Assembly: GCA_964507445.1 (NCBI GenBank)
Contig: CAZDQF010000002.1
Span: 62,001 to 126,000 of the forward strand
Length of the DNA: 64,000 nucleotides
Direction of reading: 5' to 3'
From: GCA-2683135 sp964507445
GTDB taxonomy: Bacteria > Planctomycetota > GCA-002687715
This document shows, piece by piece, positions 8,464-18,600 of the stretch. A program made the position numbers and the translations under genes. The notes beneath the pieces were generated by a model, which was not told the DNA's origin, did not search any database, and saw only the letters and a program-made list of their open reading frames with translations. Numbering within the stretch: the first letter of the stretch is position 1; every line of letters starts with the position of its first letter.

Positions 8464-9891
8464 ATGAGGACCGTCGTCGGCGCCGTCGCGCTGACGCTGG
8501 CCGCCGCGGCAGGGTGGTGGTTCTATCGTGTGGCTGCACCGGAGTCGGCCGGGGAGGTCGTGCCAGCCGTGCAGGAGGGCACGTCCATGGACGTCCGTCG
8601 GGAGGCGAATCCTCCTTCCGGGACCCCGGTGTCCTCGCCCATCACCACCAGCGGTTTCTCGGGATCAGGAGCCTCGATCGACGAGCACCGTGGCTCGCGG
8701 GTGGTCTCCGGCGTGGTCGTGGACAAGTCCGGGGACCCGGTGGCGGACGCGGTCCTGGATGTCAGGAAACGAGGCCTCCGCGACGAGTCACGGTCCGATG
8801 AAGGGACGGTCTCGTGGAGGTGGTCGCCGACTCCGGCGGAGGACCTTCGCAGCGGTCCGGATGGGCGCTTCGTCGTCGATCCCTGGACGAGCATGACGGA
8901 CCAGGATCGGGAGTCCGTCCACGGGATTCGAGCACGCCACCCGCGCTACGTGGCATCGGAGCGGATCTCCTTCACGCCGGGCGAGACGGAGGTACGGATC
9001 GTCCTCGAGGATGCCGGGCGTGTGGAGGTGCGGGTGTTGCTACCGGCGGGATGCGAGCAGGGAGAGATCCGCGGGCGCTTGTGGGAACAGACGGACGTGG
9101 ACTTGAACTGGCGCCGTCTCCGTGGCGAGCGTGTGAGGTTCATGTCCTCCGCCGTTCGTGTCCGCGATGGGATGCTGCGATTCGATTCCGTGAAGCCCGG
9201 ACGGTACTCCCTGCGTCTCCCAGGGGTAGCCATCAAGGACGTGATGGTGAGACCCGGCGAGTTGACGAGCGATCCGCGGCTCGATCCCATCGACTGTCGT
9301 GACGCGCTACAGGTGGTGACCATCGTCGTGGTGGATGAGGCGGATCGGTTCGTGGAGGGGGCGGACGTGTGGCTGCGGTCAGGTAACAACAGTCAGGGGC
9401 GCAAGACCGACCGTAGGGGCACCTGGAAGAGGACCATAGAGCGGAGCAAGCGGTGGATCATTGACATCGAGAAGGATGGCTACATGCCGCACCGCATGGA
9501 GACGATCCCGTCGTCGTCCCGTGTGACGTTGCGGCGGTCTCCCTCCGTGGTGGTCGACGTCTCTCCGTTGATCTGGAACAGCCTCGGGGATCTGCGCCTC
9601 CTGGTCAGTCTCCGATCCACCAAGAAACCCGACGGCGGTTCGGAACCCCTGGAGACGGATCCGGTGGAGGTGAAGCTGGGGGTGGCGGCGCGATTGCAGG
9701 CCCCGGCGCCCGGACCCTACGAGCTGCACTGGTGGCTGCGGGACGCGACGAACCGAGCCACCTGGGACATCGAGAGTTCCCCCGCCCAGCTGGTAGAGCT
9801 CCAGGAAGGGGACCCGGAACGGCGCATCACTGCGACCCTGACGTCAGAGCACGTGCGCCAGGGGGTCTCTCGCGGCGACATCATCCGCTGA
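8464..9891 (+). CDS. membrane-anchored protein with carboxypeptidase-regulatory-like domains
   Basis: A 475-residue protein with an N-terminal hydrophobic anchor (residues 2-22) and a mainly extracytoplasmic body. Around residues 80-170 the pattern SGVVVDKSGDPVADAVLDV...GPDGRFVVDP matches CarboxypepD_reg/peptidase-associated beta-sandwich repeats. A second copy lies near 290-350 (IVVVDEADRFVEGADVWL). No catalytic motif is visible, so it is probably structural or adhesive. ATG 8464 is preferred over the in-frame GTG at 8428 because it directly precedes the membrane segment and follows a CAGGGG site. The N-terminal linker is rich in Ser, Pro and Thr. Confidence 0.6.
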   Translation: MRTVVGAVALTLAAAAGWWFYRVAAPESAGEVVPAVQEGTSMDVRREANPPSGTPVSSPITTSGFSGSGASIDEHRGSRVVSGVVVDKSGDPVADAVLDVRKRGLRDESRSDEGTVSWRWSPTPAEDLRSGPDGRFVVDPWTSMTDQDRESVHGIRARHPRYVASERISFTPGETEVRIVLEDAGRVEVRVLLPAGCEQGEIRGRLWEQTDVDLNWRRLRGERVRFMSSAVRVRDGMLRFDSVKPGRYSLRLPGVAIKDVMVRPGELTSDPRLDPIDCRDALQVVTIVVVDEADRFVEGADVWLRSGNNSQGRKTDRRGTWKRTIERSKRWIIDIEKDGYMPHRMETIPSSSRVTLRRSPSVVVDVSPLIWNSLGDLRLLVSLRSTKKPDGGSEPLETDPVEVKLGVAARLQAPAPGPYELHWWLRDATNRATWDIESSPAQLVELQEGDPERRITATLTSEHVRQGVSRGDIIR

Positions 9892-9986
9892 GGCGCCCGC
9901 GAACATCTTCTGGAGCGCCTTGGGTGTCCCCCTCCACGACGCGGTTCTGGATAGGATCCGCCGGTCTGGTTTCGGAGATCCGTGAC

Positions 9987-11042
9987 ATGAATCGAGTCGT
10001 GCTGGTGCTGCTGTTTTCGTCGCTCTGCGTTCGGGGGGGGCTCTGCGGTCAGGATTCGGCGGATGCCGGACCAGCGGTCACGCCGCAGCCTCGATTGGTG
10101 GAGTGGTGGTTCGCGCGGCACGCGGAGAAGATCGGCGCCATGAGCGAGGATGGGGTGGAGCTGCTCATGCTCGGCGACTCCATCACCCATAACTTCGAGA
10201 GCGTGGGGGAGCCGATCTGGAAGCAGCACTTCGAGCCTCGGAAGGCGGTGAATCTGGGGTTTGGGGGAGACCGCACCAATCACCTGCTGTGGCGCCTGGA
10301 GCACCTGCCCAGGCTCAAGAAGGCGCCGAAGGCCGCGGTGGTGTTGATCGGCACCAACAACATCTGCTGGGGGAGTGACACCCCGACGCAGGAGGAACGC
10401 GAGCCCCGTTACCTCATGACCGTGTTCGGCAAGCTGGGAAAGACCATGGGCTCCAAGAACAAGGACAAGGCGCGCATCCTGTCCGGGCCCAAGGCGGTGA
10501 AGCTCAAGCGAGGGCAGGCCCCGGGGAAGGTGTGGCGAATCGCGCTCGGCAAGCACCGGTTCAAGGTCAGCATCGAGGACGTCACGGGCATGGACATCAA
10601 GGACGCGCTCAAGCCCATGGAGCGCGTACCGCCGCTCTACCGGCGTTGCTTCGAGATCGTGTCAGAGAAGGACAAGGACGGCGTCGCCTTCTACAAGGAC
10701 CTCGGGGGGGCGGCGGCCCACGGAGGTCAGCAGTACCTCAACATCGTGCCCCGTGCAGGGGCGTCCGTGATGGTGCATGAGGCGGGGCACATCATGGAGC
10801 AGCGGGCGCGCAACACGGAGAAGGACATCCTGGAGCGATGGAAGGACGCCATCGCCAAGGACAAGGTCTCCATCTCACCCTACGGCGACCGCGTGCATCA
10901 CGAGGATCAGGCGGAGTTCGCCAGGGTCTATGCGTTCTGCCTGGCCGCGGGGCCCGAGCAACTGAAGAAGCTGAAGGCGCGGTCTCCGCAGCGCTACGCC
11001 CTGTGGGAGCGCATGCTGAAGCTGGCCAAGGCGCGCCGCTGA
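9987..11042 (+). CDS. hybrid protein: truncated SGNH hydrolase half joined to an HExxH metallopeptidase half
   Basis: A 351-residue exported protein. Residues 1-25 are a signal peptide. Residues ~50-135 match the first part of a GDSL/PAF-acetylhydrolase-like domain: GDSIT (63-67), GFGGDRT and IGTNN. The domain stops there, and the usual block V Asp-x-x-His never appears. From ~residue 150 a different domain follows, with the zinc motif HEAGH (His264, Glu265, His268) and a candidate third ligand in EDQAEFARVYAF, as in gluzincins. The reading frame is unbroken. The two halves have no usual partnership, so this may be a deletion fusion or an unusual architecture. The esterase half is unlikely to be active. 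Confidence 0.7.
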   Translation: MNRVVLVLLFSSLCVRGGLCGQDSADAGPAVTPQPRLVEWWFARHAEKIGAMSEDGVELLMLGDSITHNFESVGEPIWKQHFEPRKAVNLGFGGDRTNHLLWRLEHLPRLKKAPKAAVVLIGTNNICWGSDTPTQEEREPRYLMTVFGKLGKTMGSKNKDKARILSGPKAVKLKRGQAPGKVWRIALGKHRFKVSIEDVTGMDIKDALKPMERVPPLYRRCFEIVSEKDKDGVAFYKDLGGAAAHGGQQYLNIVPRAGASVMVHEAGHIMEQRARNTEKDILERWKDAIAKDKVSISPYGDRVHHEDQAEFARVYAFCLAAGPEQLKKLKARSPQRYALWERMLKLAKARR

Positions 11043-11213
11043 CCTCGCCATGAGCCCATGGGGAGGCGGATGGCCGGTCCATCGATCGGGATCTGCTGCC
11101 CCGCGGACTCATCACCGCCGCCGTCGACCTCCGGGTGTTCGATCCCTCTTCTGTTCGCGGGAGTTCAGCACGAGCACTGAAGAGAGCGCGAGTGCGGCCC
11201 GACAGCGCACCCG

Positions 11214-11795
11214 TCAACTCCTGGCCCAGCGACCCCAGACCCGCAGGTACTCCGGGACCACGAGGGCGCCGTCGCCGTTGGTGTCGAGCGCGAGGAACAC
11301 GGCGGCGCAGAGCTCCTGGTCCTTGACCCGGCCGTTGGCCATGAACTCGTCTCGCTTGACCAACCCGTCTCCGTCCAGGTCCATGTCTTCGAAGATGAGC
11401 TTGGCCTCGTCGGTGATGATCCGGTTGAGGATGTACTCCTCGAGGGTGACGAAGCCGTCGTCGTCCCAGTCCGATGCGCGGAAGATCCCCTGCCGCGCTT
11501 GTCGGGTCATGTAGCGGCCTCCGTCCACGTACTCCTGTCGCGAGTGGCGCCCGTCACCGTCGTGATCGCCGAACCCGAAGACCCGGCGGTAGCCCGCCAG
11601 CTGGCGCTCCGTCGCGCCGTCTCCAAGCCGAGCGCCGAAGAGGGCGATCACCTCCCGCGGGGGGACGCCGTTGATGCGCCCCTCCGGTTCATCGGTCGGC
11701 GCTTCCGCCGTGCTGGCCGGTGGCGACGTGACCGTTTGCTCAGCGCAACCGGAGAAGAGGACGACGACGCTGGCTACCCACAGGGCCTGCTTCAT
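11214..11795 (-). CDS. EF-hand lipoprotein
   Basis: A 193-residue lipoprotein: signal MKQALWVASVVVLFSGC with a lipobox Cys, a Pro/Thr-rich linker, then four EF-hand loops (DHDGDGRHSRQEY, DWDDDGFVTLEEY, DLDGDGLVKRDEF, DTNGDGALVVPEY). It should bind Ca2+ at the cell surface or in the periplasm. The ATG at 11795 is chosen; the open frame extends a further 49 codons upstream with no signal-like sequence. EF-hands also occur on the two CotH proteins at 26085-30923, so calcium seems to be a theme in this exported proteome. Confidence 0.8.
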   Translation of the reverse strand: MKQALWVASVVVLFSGCAEQTVTSPPASTAEAPTDEPEGRINGVPPREVIALFGARLGDGATERQLAGYRRVFGFGDHDGDGRHSRQEYVDGGRYMTRQARQGIFRASDWDDDGFVTLEEYILNRIITDEAKLIFEDMDLDGDGLVKRDEFMANGRVKDQELCAAVFLALDTNGDGALVVPEYLRVWGRWARS

Positions 11796-11982
11796 ACAGG
11801 CCACTGTCGGCTTGCCTCCGGACTTCGTCAACCGCAGCGGTGGCTGAGCCGCAGGGCCGGGCGGAGCGGCGAAGGCCGGGCTTGGCCTCATGAGGTGCCG
11901 ACTATTCAGTATTTCTCCTGTCACCGACGGGGGAGTCGTCACATAGGCCCCTTACCGCAACGTGTTTCAAAGGAGTAGCGCT

Positions 11983-12771
11983 ATGAAAACCGAATCCTCG
12001 TCAGTCTCTCTGGTGGCGTTCTTCAGTTTGTTTGCTGTGCTCTCAGGCCCGGCGACAGCGCAGTGTGATTGCGTCCTGCCGGATCGCAAGATCTGGGACG
12101 ACAGCACGGGTGTCGCGGGGGTCGTGGCGTTTGAGTTCGTGCCATCGACATTGGGTCCGATGAATTCGGCCACCGTCGCTAACCTGCTCAACAACCCGGG
12201 CCTGGTCACCTTCACTTCTGGCCCCTTTGTCATCACCGCGTTCGGGAGCGGCATGAAGCAGCAGATCAGGGACTGCATGGCGGTGATCGAAGGCGTCTCG
12301 GGTGTCCGGTTCATGCCGTTCAACCCAGCGGTCCATGACAAGCACCTGACGATCAGGCCCATGATGCCGAGCGCCGGTGTCGGTGGGTCGTACCGTAGCA
12401 GCGATCGAACGATTCGATTGCCTGCGCGTCCCGTCAATCGATCGACCGTGGTGCACGAGCTGATGCATGCGCTGGGTTTTCCTCACGAGCAGAAACGCAA
12501 TGACCGAGATTCGTTTGTCACCGTGACGTCGTCCAGCGTCACCTCTGATTGGGAGAGCCAGTTCACGAAGAAGGGGTGGATCCCCACCGATCTTCCTTAC
12601 GACCTGGAGTCCCTGATGCACTATGGTCCGACCCATCCGACAACTGGTGCGACATGGATGACGGCGGTGGACCCCTCCTTTGCGGGGGTCATGGGTCAGA
12701 GAATGGCCCTTACGATCCTGGACGCGCTGAAGTTAGAGGTCACCTATGGGAATCCCGCGCGCCCACTCTGA
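11983..12771 (+). CDS. astacin-type (M12A) metalloprotease, N-terminal part of a frameshifted gene
   Basis: A 262-residue exported zinc protease. An AAAGGAG ribosome site lies at 11969-11975, 7 nt before ATG 11983, and a signal peptide covers ~1-26. The astacin zinc motif HELMHALGFPHE gives ligands His158, His162 and His168 with catalytic Glu159. The Met-turn region reads SLMHYGP. The frame stops at TGA 12769-12771, immediately after the catalytic domain. One frame over, a long open frame continues from ~12759 with an IPT/TIG domain but no start codon or ribosome site. Removing one GC pair from the GCGCGC run at 12757-12762 makes a natural junction, YGNPAPTLSSI. The gene was probably one ~1,200-residue protein. 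Confidence 0.85.
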   Translation: MKTESSSVSLVAFFSLFAVLSGPATAQCDCVLPDRKIWDDSTGVAGVVAFEFVPSTLGPMNSATVANLLNNPGLVTFTSGPFVITAFGSGMKQQIRDCMAVIEGVSGVRFMPFNPAVHDKHLTIRPMMPSAGVGGSYRSSDRTIRLPARPVNRSTVVHELMHALGFPHEQKRNDRDSFVTVTSSSVTSDWESQFTKKGWIPTDLPYDLESLMHYGPTHPTTGATWMTAVDPSFAGVMGQRMALTILDALKLEVTYGNPARPL

Positions 12772-15617
12772 GTTCGATCGATCCTGTGGTGATTGCCGCC
12801 GATAGCCAAGATCACACGATCACGATTTCCGGAGCGGGGTTCTTCGACAACGATCTGGACCAGAGGGCCTTTACGGACCCCATCTCGCCGGTGCAAAGCA
12901 CGACTGTCTTGGTGAACGGAGTCGCGGTGACCACCAGGGTGCTCACGAATAGTACCTTGGAAGCAGACATCCCCGGATCTCTGTGTGAGGTCACCGGCGT
13001 TCTCAACATCCAGGTGTCCAATCCCCAGAACCCTGTGTTCGACGGCTCCGGTCTTCTGGGAACCGTGGGGAGCGGCGTGAGCTGGTCCACGCTTCAAATC
13101 CAGGTCGAGGGAGGCGACCGTGTGGTCCCCGGCGTCTACGCTAGCTACTCCATCTACGGGCCCTACAAGAGCACCTTCGGCCGCGCCGTGGTCGGGTGTG
13201 GAGATGTGAACGGGGACGGGATGAACGACTACGTCGTCGGGCTCCCGGACATCGCGGGCGGCGAGCTCCGCTGCTATTCGAGCGCTGACGGTGCCCTGAT
13301 CTGGCGTCGACGTCACTCCAACCTCCGGTCACTAGGGGCGAACGTGGCGGTGATCGGTGATTGGACGGGAGACGGCGTGCCCGAGATCGCCGCGGGCGCT
13401 CCGGACAGCGCCCGGGTGTGGGTCCTCGATGGTGTCAGCGGTTCCGGGCTCCGCATGGTCCATGGAGGGTCCCCGTCATCGAAGTTCGGCGCCTCCATCG
13501 CTGCCTGCGGCGACGTGACCGGCGACGGGCGCATCGATTTCCTGGTCGGCGCGCCGGATCACAACGGCAGAGGCGCGGTGTTCTTCTATGAGCCGCAGGG
13601 TGTCTCCTACGACGTGTCCAGGCGTCAGGAGATCCACGGTTCGTACTCCGGAGAGCGCTTCGGTTATGCCGTGGCCGGCGGCCTCGACGTCAACGGAGGT
13701 GGTCCGGATGCGGTTATCGGGGCGCCGCGATACGGCAGCGCGACCCATGACGGTCGCGTGGCGATTCATGACCTGGCGACCGGAGCGCAGGTCGTGTCCA
13801 AGGTGGGAGCTCAGTATGAGCTCCTCGGTACGTCGGTGGCCATGTTGGCGTCGCCCGAAGGGGGGGCGCGGGCCTGGTTCGCTGCTGGAGCTCCGAGTAG
13901 TTACGTGGCCGGTGAGCCCGGTCTCGTGCGCATCTGGAAACACGGCATCAAGCCAGGTACGGGGATTGGGTTGGTGCCCGGCGTGTCCATCTTTCCGATG
14001 ATGGAAGAGCTCTATGGGAACGAGGTGGACGCAGCGTTCGGTTGTTCCCTGGTGGACGCGGGAGATCTGGACGAGGACGGCTTCCGCGACCTGATGGTGG
14101 GTGCTCCTGGAGACGGGTTCTTCAGTCGTGGTTATGTGACGCTCATCTCTGGTCGTTACTTCACGGAGTTGCACCGGATAACCGGTGACGCCCGAGAAGA
14201 GTCGTTCGGTGTGGCGGTGGCAGCGATCTCGGCGCAGGACGACGCCACGCCTGGCCTGCTTGTGGGGTCACCTCGAGCGGACTCGCCCCTCGCCGGGTTC
14301 GAGGTGGGTCGCATCCTCCACGAAGACTTGCGGTTCCCGCCTTCGCGGAGCAAGCCCATGATCACCGAGGTGCGGTGGAAGAACACCTGTGGTGTGGAGG
14401 TCACGAATTTCGACTCGGAGGCGCGCGACGTGAGCGATTGGAAGCTGGCCGTGTTGGTCAACGGCGCCGTCTACGAGACGCCGCGTCTCGGTGTCACCCT
14501 GCAGCCGGGTGAGATCCTGGTGGTCACGGAGGTCGGAAACGACTACGCGGAGACCCCGGCGCACGTGCGCGTCCTCGACATCCTGCCTTCGTTCTCGGTG
14601 GGCGGGTTCCCGTGCTCCGTGGCCCTGGTGCGACCTGACGGGGATGTGCTCGACGAGGTTCGCATCAAGGGCGGCACGGCGTCCGCCGTTCCTGAGGAGG
14701 GCCTGGGAGGACGCTTCCGGGGGTACGCGTGGCGACCGAACCGTGCGTTCACCCCTCTCGCCGGCGTGGAGCGGATCTGGGGTTTGGACTCCAACAGCGG
14801 CGGCGATTGGATCTACACCATCAGGTCCAGTTTCGGATTGGAGAACGCGTGCAGCGGGCCCCGCGGCCATGATCCCATCCCCGCCTACCCGGTGGTCATC
14901 AACGAGATCGACGTGTCCCCGGACTTGATCGAGCTGCGTCGGCTGATGACCGGATGGTCTTCGTCCCTGATCGACATGCGGCACTGGTCGCTGTTGTGCT
15001 CGGCGCAGCAGGGCCAGTCCCAGGCGCTGCTCTCGCCGTGGCCTGACCAGAACATGCTGGAGCAGTTCATGGTGCTGGGAGAGGACGCCGCCGGTCCGGC
15101 AGAGCTGCCCGCCAACGTGGACTACGTCAACGTGGCAGCCCTGGGCCTGAACATCCCCTTCCACAATGCAGAGCTGTCCTGCGCGCTCTACGACCACTAC
15201 GGGAGGTTGGTGGACCTCGTCAGGGCCACCGGACACGACGACGCATGCGTCCACAATGATCCGCGAGCGCCCGCTGCCTGGGACGCGTTCCATGGGGCGG
15301 CGGCCCGTTCCACCTCGGGGGCACAGGCCTTCGGGCGGGACTACTACAGCTCTGACTCCAACAGCGGCGCCGACTGGCGCGCCGTCACCACCCGCAGCAT
15401 GGGGTCGCCCAACTCCGCCTCATCCATGACCGGGTCCGCCGGCCTGGGCGATGCGCTGGACGTTCGCTTCCACGACGCTGGTGGCCAGGGCAAGACCCTG
15501 ATCATCAACGCGGGTGCGAACGCCCAGGGGTTGCGTTGGAGTTACGCGGTGTTCTTCCTCCACGACGCCAGCGGCGCGGTGGTGGCGAAGACCCGTGTCA
15601 TCGAGTTCGACACCTGA
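12759..15617 (+). CDS. IPT / FG-GAP (integrin-alpha-like) / lamin-tail-like surface protein, C-terminal part of the frameshifted astacin gene
   Basis: About 950 residues in frame 3 (codons on multiples of 3) with no convincing own start. An IPT/TIG immunoglobulin-like domain begins at once (SSIDPVV...ITISGAGFF). FG-GAP repeats of an integrin-alpha-type propeller follow, with Ca-binding loops such as DVNGDGMNDYVVG, DWTGDGVPEIAAG, DVTGDGRIDFLVG and DLDEDGFRDLMVG. From ~14350 there is a lamin-tail-like (LTD) region (MITEVRWKN...EVTNFDS), and a second similar region starts at ~14890 (VVINEIDVSPDLIEL). Such modules target proteins to the surface or to matrix. Translated as a fusion, it would be a multidomain secreted protease. 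Confidence 0.75.
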   Translation, partial: APTLSSIDPVVIAADSQDHTITISGAGFFDNDLDQRAFTDPISPVQSTTVLVNGVAVTTRVLTNSTLEADIPGSLCEVTGVLNIQVSNPQNPVFDGSGLLGTVGSGVSWSTLQIQVEGGDRVVPGVYASYSIYGPYKSTFGRAVVGCGDVNGDGMNDYVVGLPDIAGGELRCYSSADGALIWRRRHSNLRSLGANVAVIGDWTGDGVPEIAAGAPDSARVWVLDGVSGSGLRMVHGGSPSSKFGASIAACGDVTGDGRIDFLVGAPDHNGRGAVFFYEPQGVSYDVSRRQEIHGSYSGERFGYAVAGGLDVNGGGPDAVIGAPRYGSATHDGRVAIHDLATGAQVVSKVGAQYELLGTSVAMLASPEGGARAWFAAGAPSSYVAGEPGLVRIWKHGIKPGTGIGLVPGVSIFPMMEELYGNEVDAAFGCSLVDAGDLDEDGFRDLMVGAPGDGFFSRGYVTLISGRYFTELHRITGDAREESFGVAVAAISAQDDATPGLLVGSPRADSPLAGFEVGRILHEDLRFPPSRSKPMITEVRWKNTCGVEVTNFDSEARDVSDWKLAVLVNGAVYETPRLGVTLQPGEILVVTEVGNDYAETPAHVRVLDILPSFSVGGFPCSVALVRPDGDVLDEVRIKGGTASAVPEEGLGGRFRGYAWRPNRAFTPLAGVERIWGLDSNSGGDWIYTIRSSFGLENACSGPRGHDPIPAYPVVINEIDVSPDLIELRRLMTGWSSSLIDMRHWSLLCSAQQGQSQALLSPWPDQNMLEQFMVLGEDAAGPAELPANVDYVNVAALGLNIPFHNAELSCALYDHYGRLVDLVRATGHDDACVHNDPRAPAAWDAFHGAAARSTSGAQAFGRDYYSSDSNSGADWRAVTTRSMGSPNSASSMTGSAGLGDALDVRFHDAGGQGKTLIINAGANAQGLRWSYAVFFLHDASGAVVAKTRVIEFDT

Positions 15618-15631
15618 TCACGGCGCCGTCC

Positions 15632-15664
15632 GGTGGGCTCGACCATGACACGGTCGGGCCCACC
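15632..15664. terminator. strong bidirectional hairpin between convergent genes
   Basis: A 13-bp stem (15632-15644 with 15652-15664, one G-U pair) closes a 7-nt loop exactly between the stops of the FG-GAP gene (15617) and the acetylesterase gene (15687). There is no long T-run, but the symmetric stem can serve both strands. Confidence 0.65.
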
Positions 15665-15686
15665 GCCCTCGTGGGGATGGCTGGCA

Positions 15687-18600
15687 TCACTCTCCGAGAG
15701 TTTGGACGAGGGCCGCGTGCATGCGCGCGATGTCGCCCATGTAATGGGGGCTCGTGTGGGTGGTGGCGGCCAGGTTGATGTGGAGGCGGGCGCGGTCGGG
15801 GTCACCCAGGGCTTCGTGGTAGAGGCCGAGGTAGAGGTGGGCGTAGAACAGGGCGGACTCCGCCTGGTTGGTGTCGGCTGCGGCGCGCGCGTCCCGGAGG
15901 ACCTGCTCCGGAGTGGCGCGGCCCGCGAACAACTCGTAGACCGTCATCATGGGGACGCGGCGGTCCGGGAGGACCGGGAGGAGGGCGGCGCGGGCGGCGG
16001 CGACCCCATCCAGTCGTGCCTTGCAGAGGAAGTGCCAGGCGGCGTTCTCCACGTCGTTGGGGTTGACCGTGCGGTGGATCTCGAACTGGCGCACGCCGTC
16101 GTCGAACCGGCCCGCGTAGTAGTGGGCGATGCCCCGTTGCCAGTGGTAGGGCTCGGCGCGGGGCTGGGTCTGGATGTAGGCGTCGAAGTCGGCGATGGCC
16201 TCTTCGGCCCGGCCTGCCTTGAGCAGTCGGTCGCCGCGACGATTGCGGTCGAACGGTGAGACGGCGGTGGTCTCGTGGATGGGGACCCGGCAGAAGGTCA
16301 GGGCGGCGATCCCGTTGAGACCTCGCAGCACCGGGTCCTTTCGGTTCCAGCGGGTCCCCTTCAGGTAGGTGATGTGTCGGGCGGTGGAGGGGCCGCCCAA
16401 TTGGAGGGTGAGGACTCGGTCATCCACGGTCGCGGTGGTCACGAGGCCAGCCTCTCCGTCCAGGTAGAAGCGCGGGCCCAGGTCGTCGCTCCAGTCCACG
16501 GGCTGATCGAAGGTGAGGTGGAGCCTGGTCCTTGATTCCCCTGCCCACTCCGCCCGCTGCAGGTCCGGGGCGGTGATGGGCGCCTCGGACTTGCGGCCGT
16601 AGTGGTCGCGGTGGACCAGGGGGGCGATCCGCTTCGCCAGCTCAGCGTAGCCTTCGGGGGGATAGTGGCAGCCACCGGGGGGGCGCACGCCCACGGTGGA
16701 GATCACGTGCAGGTGTTCGAAGTCACGGGAGAGTCGTCTTTGCACCTCCCGCAGTCGATCGTCGGATCCCTGGTGTCCCATGGAGCAGGCCCTGGGCCAG
16801 ATCTGGAAGACGTGGAGATGAGAGATGTTGGGGTAGTCTCGCCGCCAGTCCGCCGCGAGGCTCTTGAAGTAGCGGTTGTAGGATTGCCATCCCCATAGCC
16901 CGCCGGGACCGGCGGAGCCCTGGTCGTTCTCTCCCTGGTGCCAGAAGAGGCCGCGGACCCCGTGGGTCAGGCGCGCCTCCCTCAGCCGCCACAGCAGGCG
17001 ACCGTAGATGGTCTCGACGTTGGTCGGGTCCTCTCCATCGCGCTGGTGCTGGTCGATGCGCGTCCCGCCCTTGGCGCCGTTGATGACGAAGATGGGGAGC
17101 TGGTGTTCTTCCACCAGTTGGCGGGCCAGCTCCATGCCCCAGTACCCGATCTGCAGCGCCCACTCCTTGCGTTCGAAGCCCGCGGCGTTTCCCCATCGGG
17201 CCATGCGGGCGCGCTCGGGGTCGCTGCGGGGCGAACCGAAGCTGCGGATCCACGGGCTCACGTGGGGGTGGGCCGCGCGTCCCATGTCGAAGGCTTCGGC
17301 GTTGGACTGGCCCTGAATGATGTAGGCGTCGCCACAGACGATGTCCCTGGCCTCATGGAGGACGGACTCCTCTCCGTCGCGGATGACCCCGCAGGTCGCG
17401 TTGTAGGAGATGAGCCCGGCGTTCAACTTCCCGCGCAGGGCGAAGGAGCCGTCGGCAGCGGGCGGGGCCTTCACCATCGTGTCCGGCTTGCCGTCCGCGG
17501 AGATCCTCAGGAACACGTGGTCCGCGGGTTGTTCCAGCTTGCCTGCGAACCACAGGTCGCCCTGCCCCGTGTCGTCCCGGGCGACGAACTGGTGGTCCTC
17601 CGGCCGCTCGGTGGTGGAGGCAGCGCGCCTGGCCCACGGTCGGTTGGTGACGGCGGTGACGGAGATCGTCCGGGTGCGCACGCTCGGGTGTCCGCCGTTG
17701 TCCACGGAGAGGGTGACGGTCAGCGCCCCTGTGCCGAGGGCTTGCTCCAGGACGAGCCGCGTTCCGCTGACCTCATGGACCACGGCCGGTCCCGAGAGCT
17801 CCCAGTTGAAGTGGAGATCTCCGGCCTGACGGGCGTTCATGGCCTCCTGGTTCTGCACCGTGGCGCGCAGGGTGATGGGCGCTGTTCCGTCCCACTGATC
17901 TGGTCCGCTGATCCGGACGTCCGGTTCCGGGATGACGTCGTCGATGACCACCTCGGTGCTGCGGCTGCGGACGCCGTCCGGGTACAGAGCGCGAAGCTCC
18001 ACGGTGGCCCTGTCGTCGCTCACCGTGCGCCCCGGCGCGAACCCGAACCACGACTGGTCTACGGCTTGGACTTGCTGTTCACCGTGGCGGTGCACGATCC
18101 AGGACAGCTTCAGGGCGCCCTTGGCCGTCGCCTCGAGGGTGATGTCGTCGCCTTCTTCCACGCGGACCGTGGCCGGCGCCAGGGAGAGCTCGTCCTCGTC
18201 GGCGACCAGGGGGCCCACGAGGCTCTGCAGCGGTCGTTGGTTCTCGTAGCACAGCCTGGCCCAGGCTGCGGAGCGCGCCACGTTGTCGTAGCGCACCTCG
18301 TCCAGCATCCCCATGAACGGTCGTGACCATCGCCCGCCGGGTGGGGTGTGCTTGCCGATGAAGCAGGCGGACGGAGAAGAGGTGTCCAGGGTGCGGATCT
18401 TGGTGCTGTGTTCCAGCTGGCCGTCGAAGTAGAACCTGATCCGGCCTCCGCTGATGCTCGCCTGGACGTGATGCCACTCGCCGAAGGGCGCCTGGGTGAC
18501 GCCTTCGGGGTCGGCGGCGTAGCCGTGGAACTTCACCCGGCCGCGGTTGGACAGGGTGAGGTAGGAGAGATGCTGAGCGCCCTGCTTGCCCCAGCCTCCG

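Noticed and set aside
12744..13316. Minus-strand frame opposite the FG-GAP region
   Set aside because: Low-complexity shadow with no start signal.
16938..18326. Long plus-strand frame inside the acetylesterase gene
   Set aside because: Antisense shadow of an obviously real 1184-residue protein with catalytic motifs.
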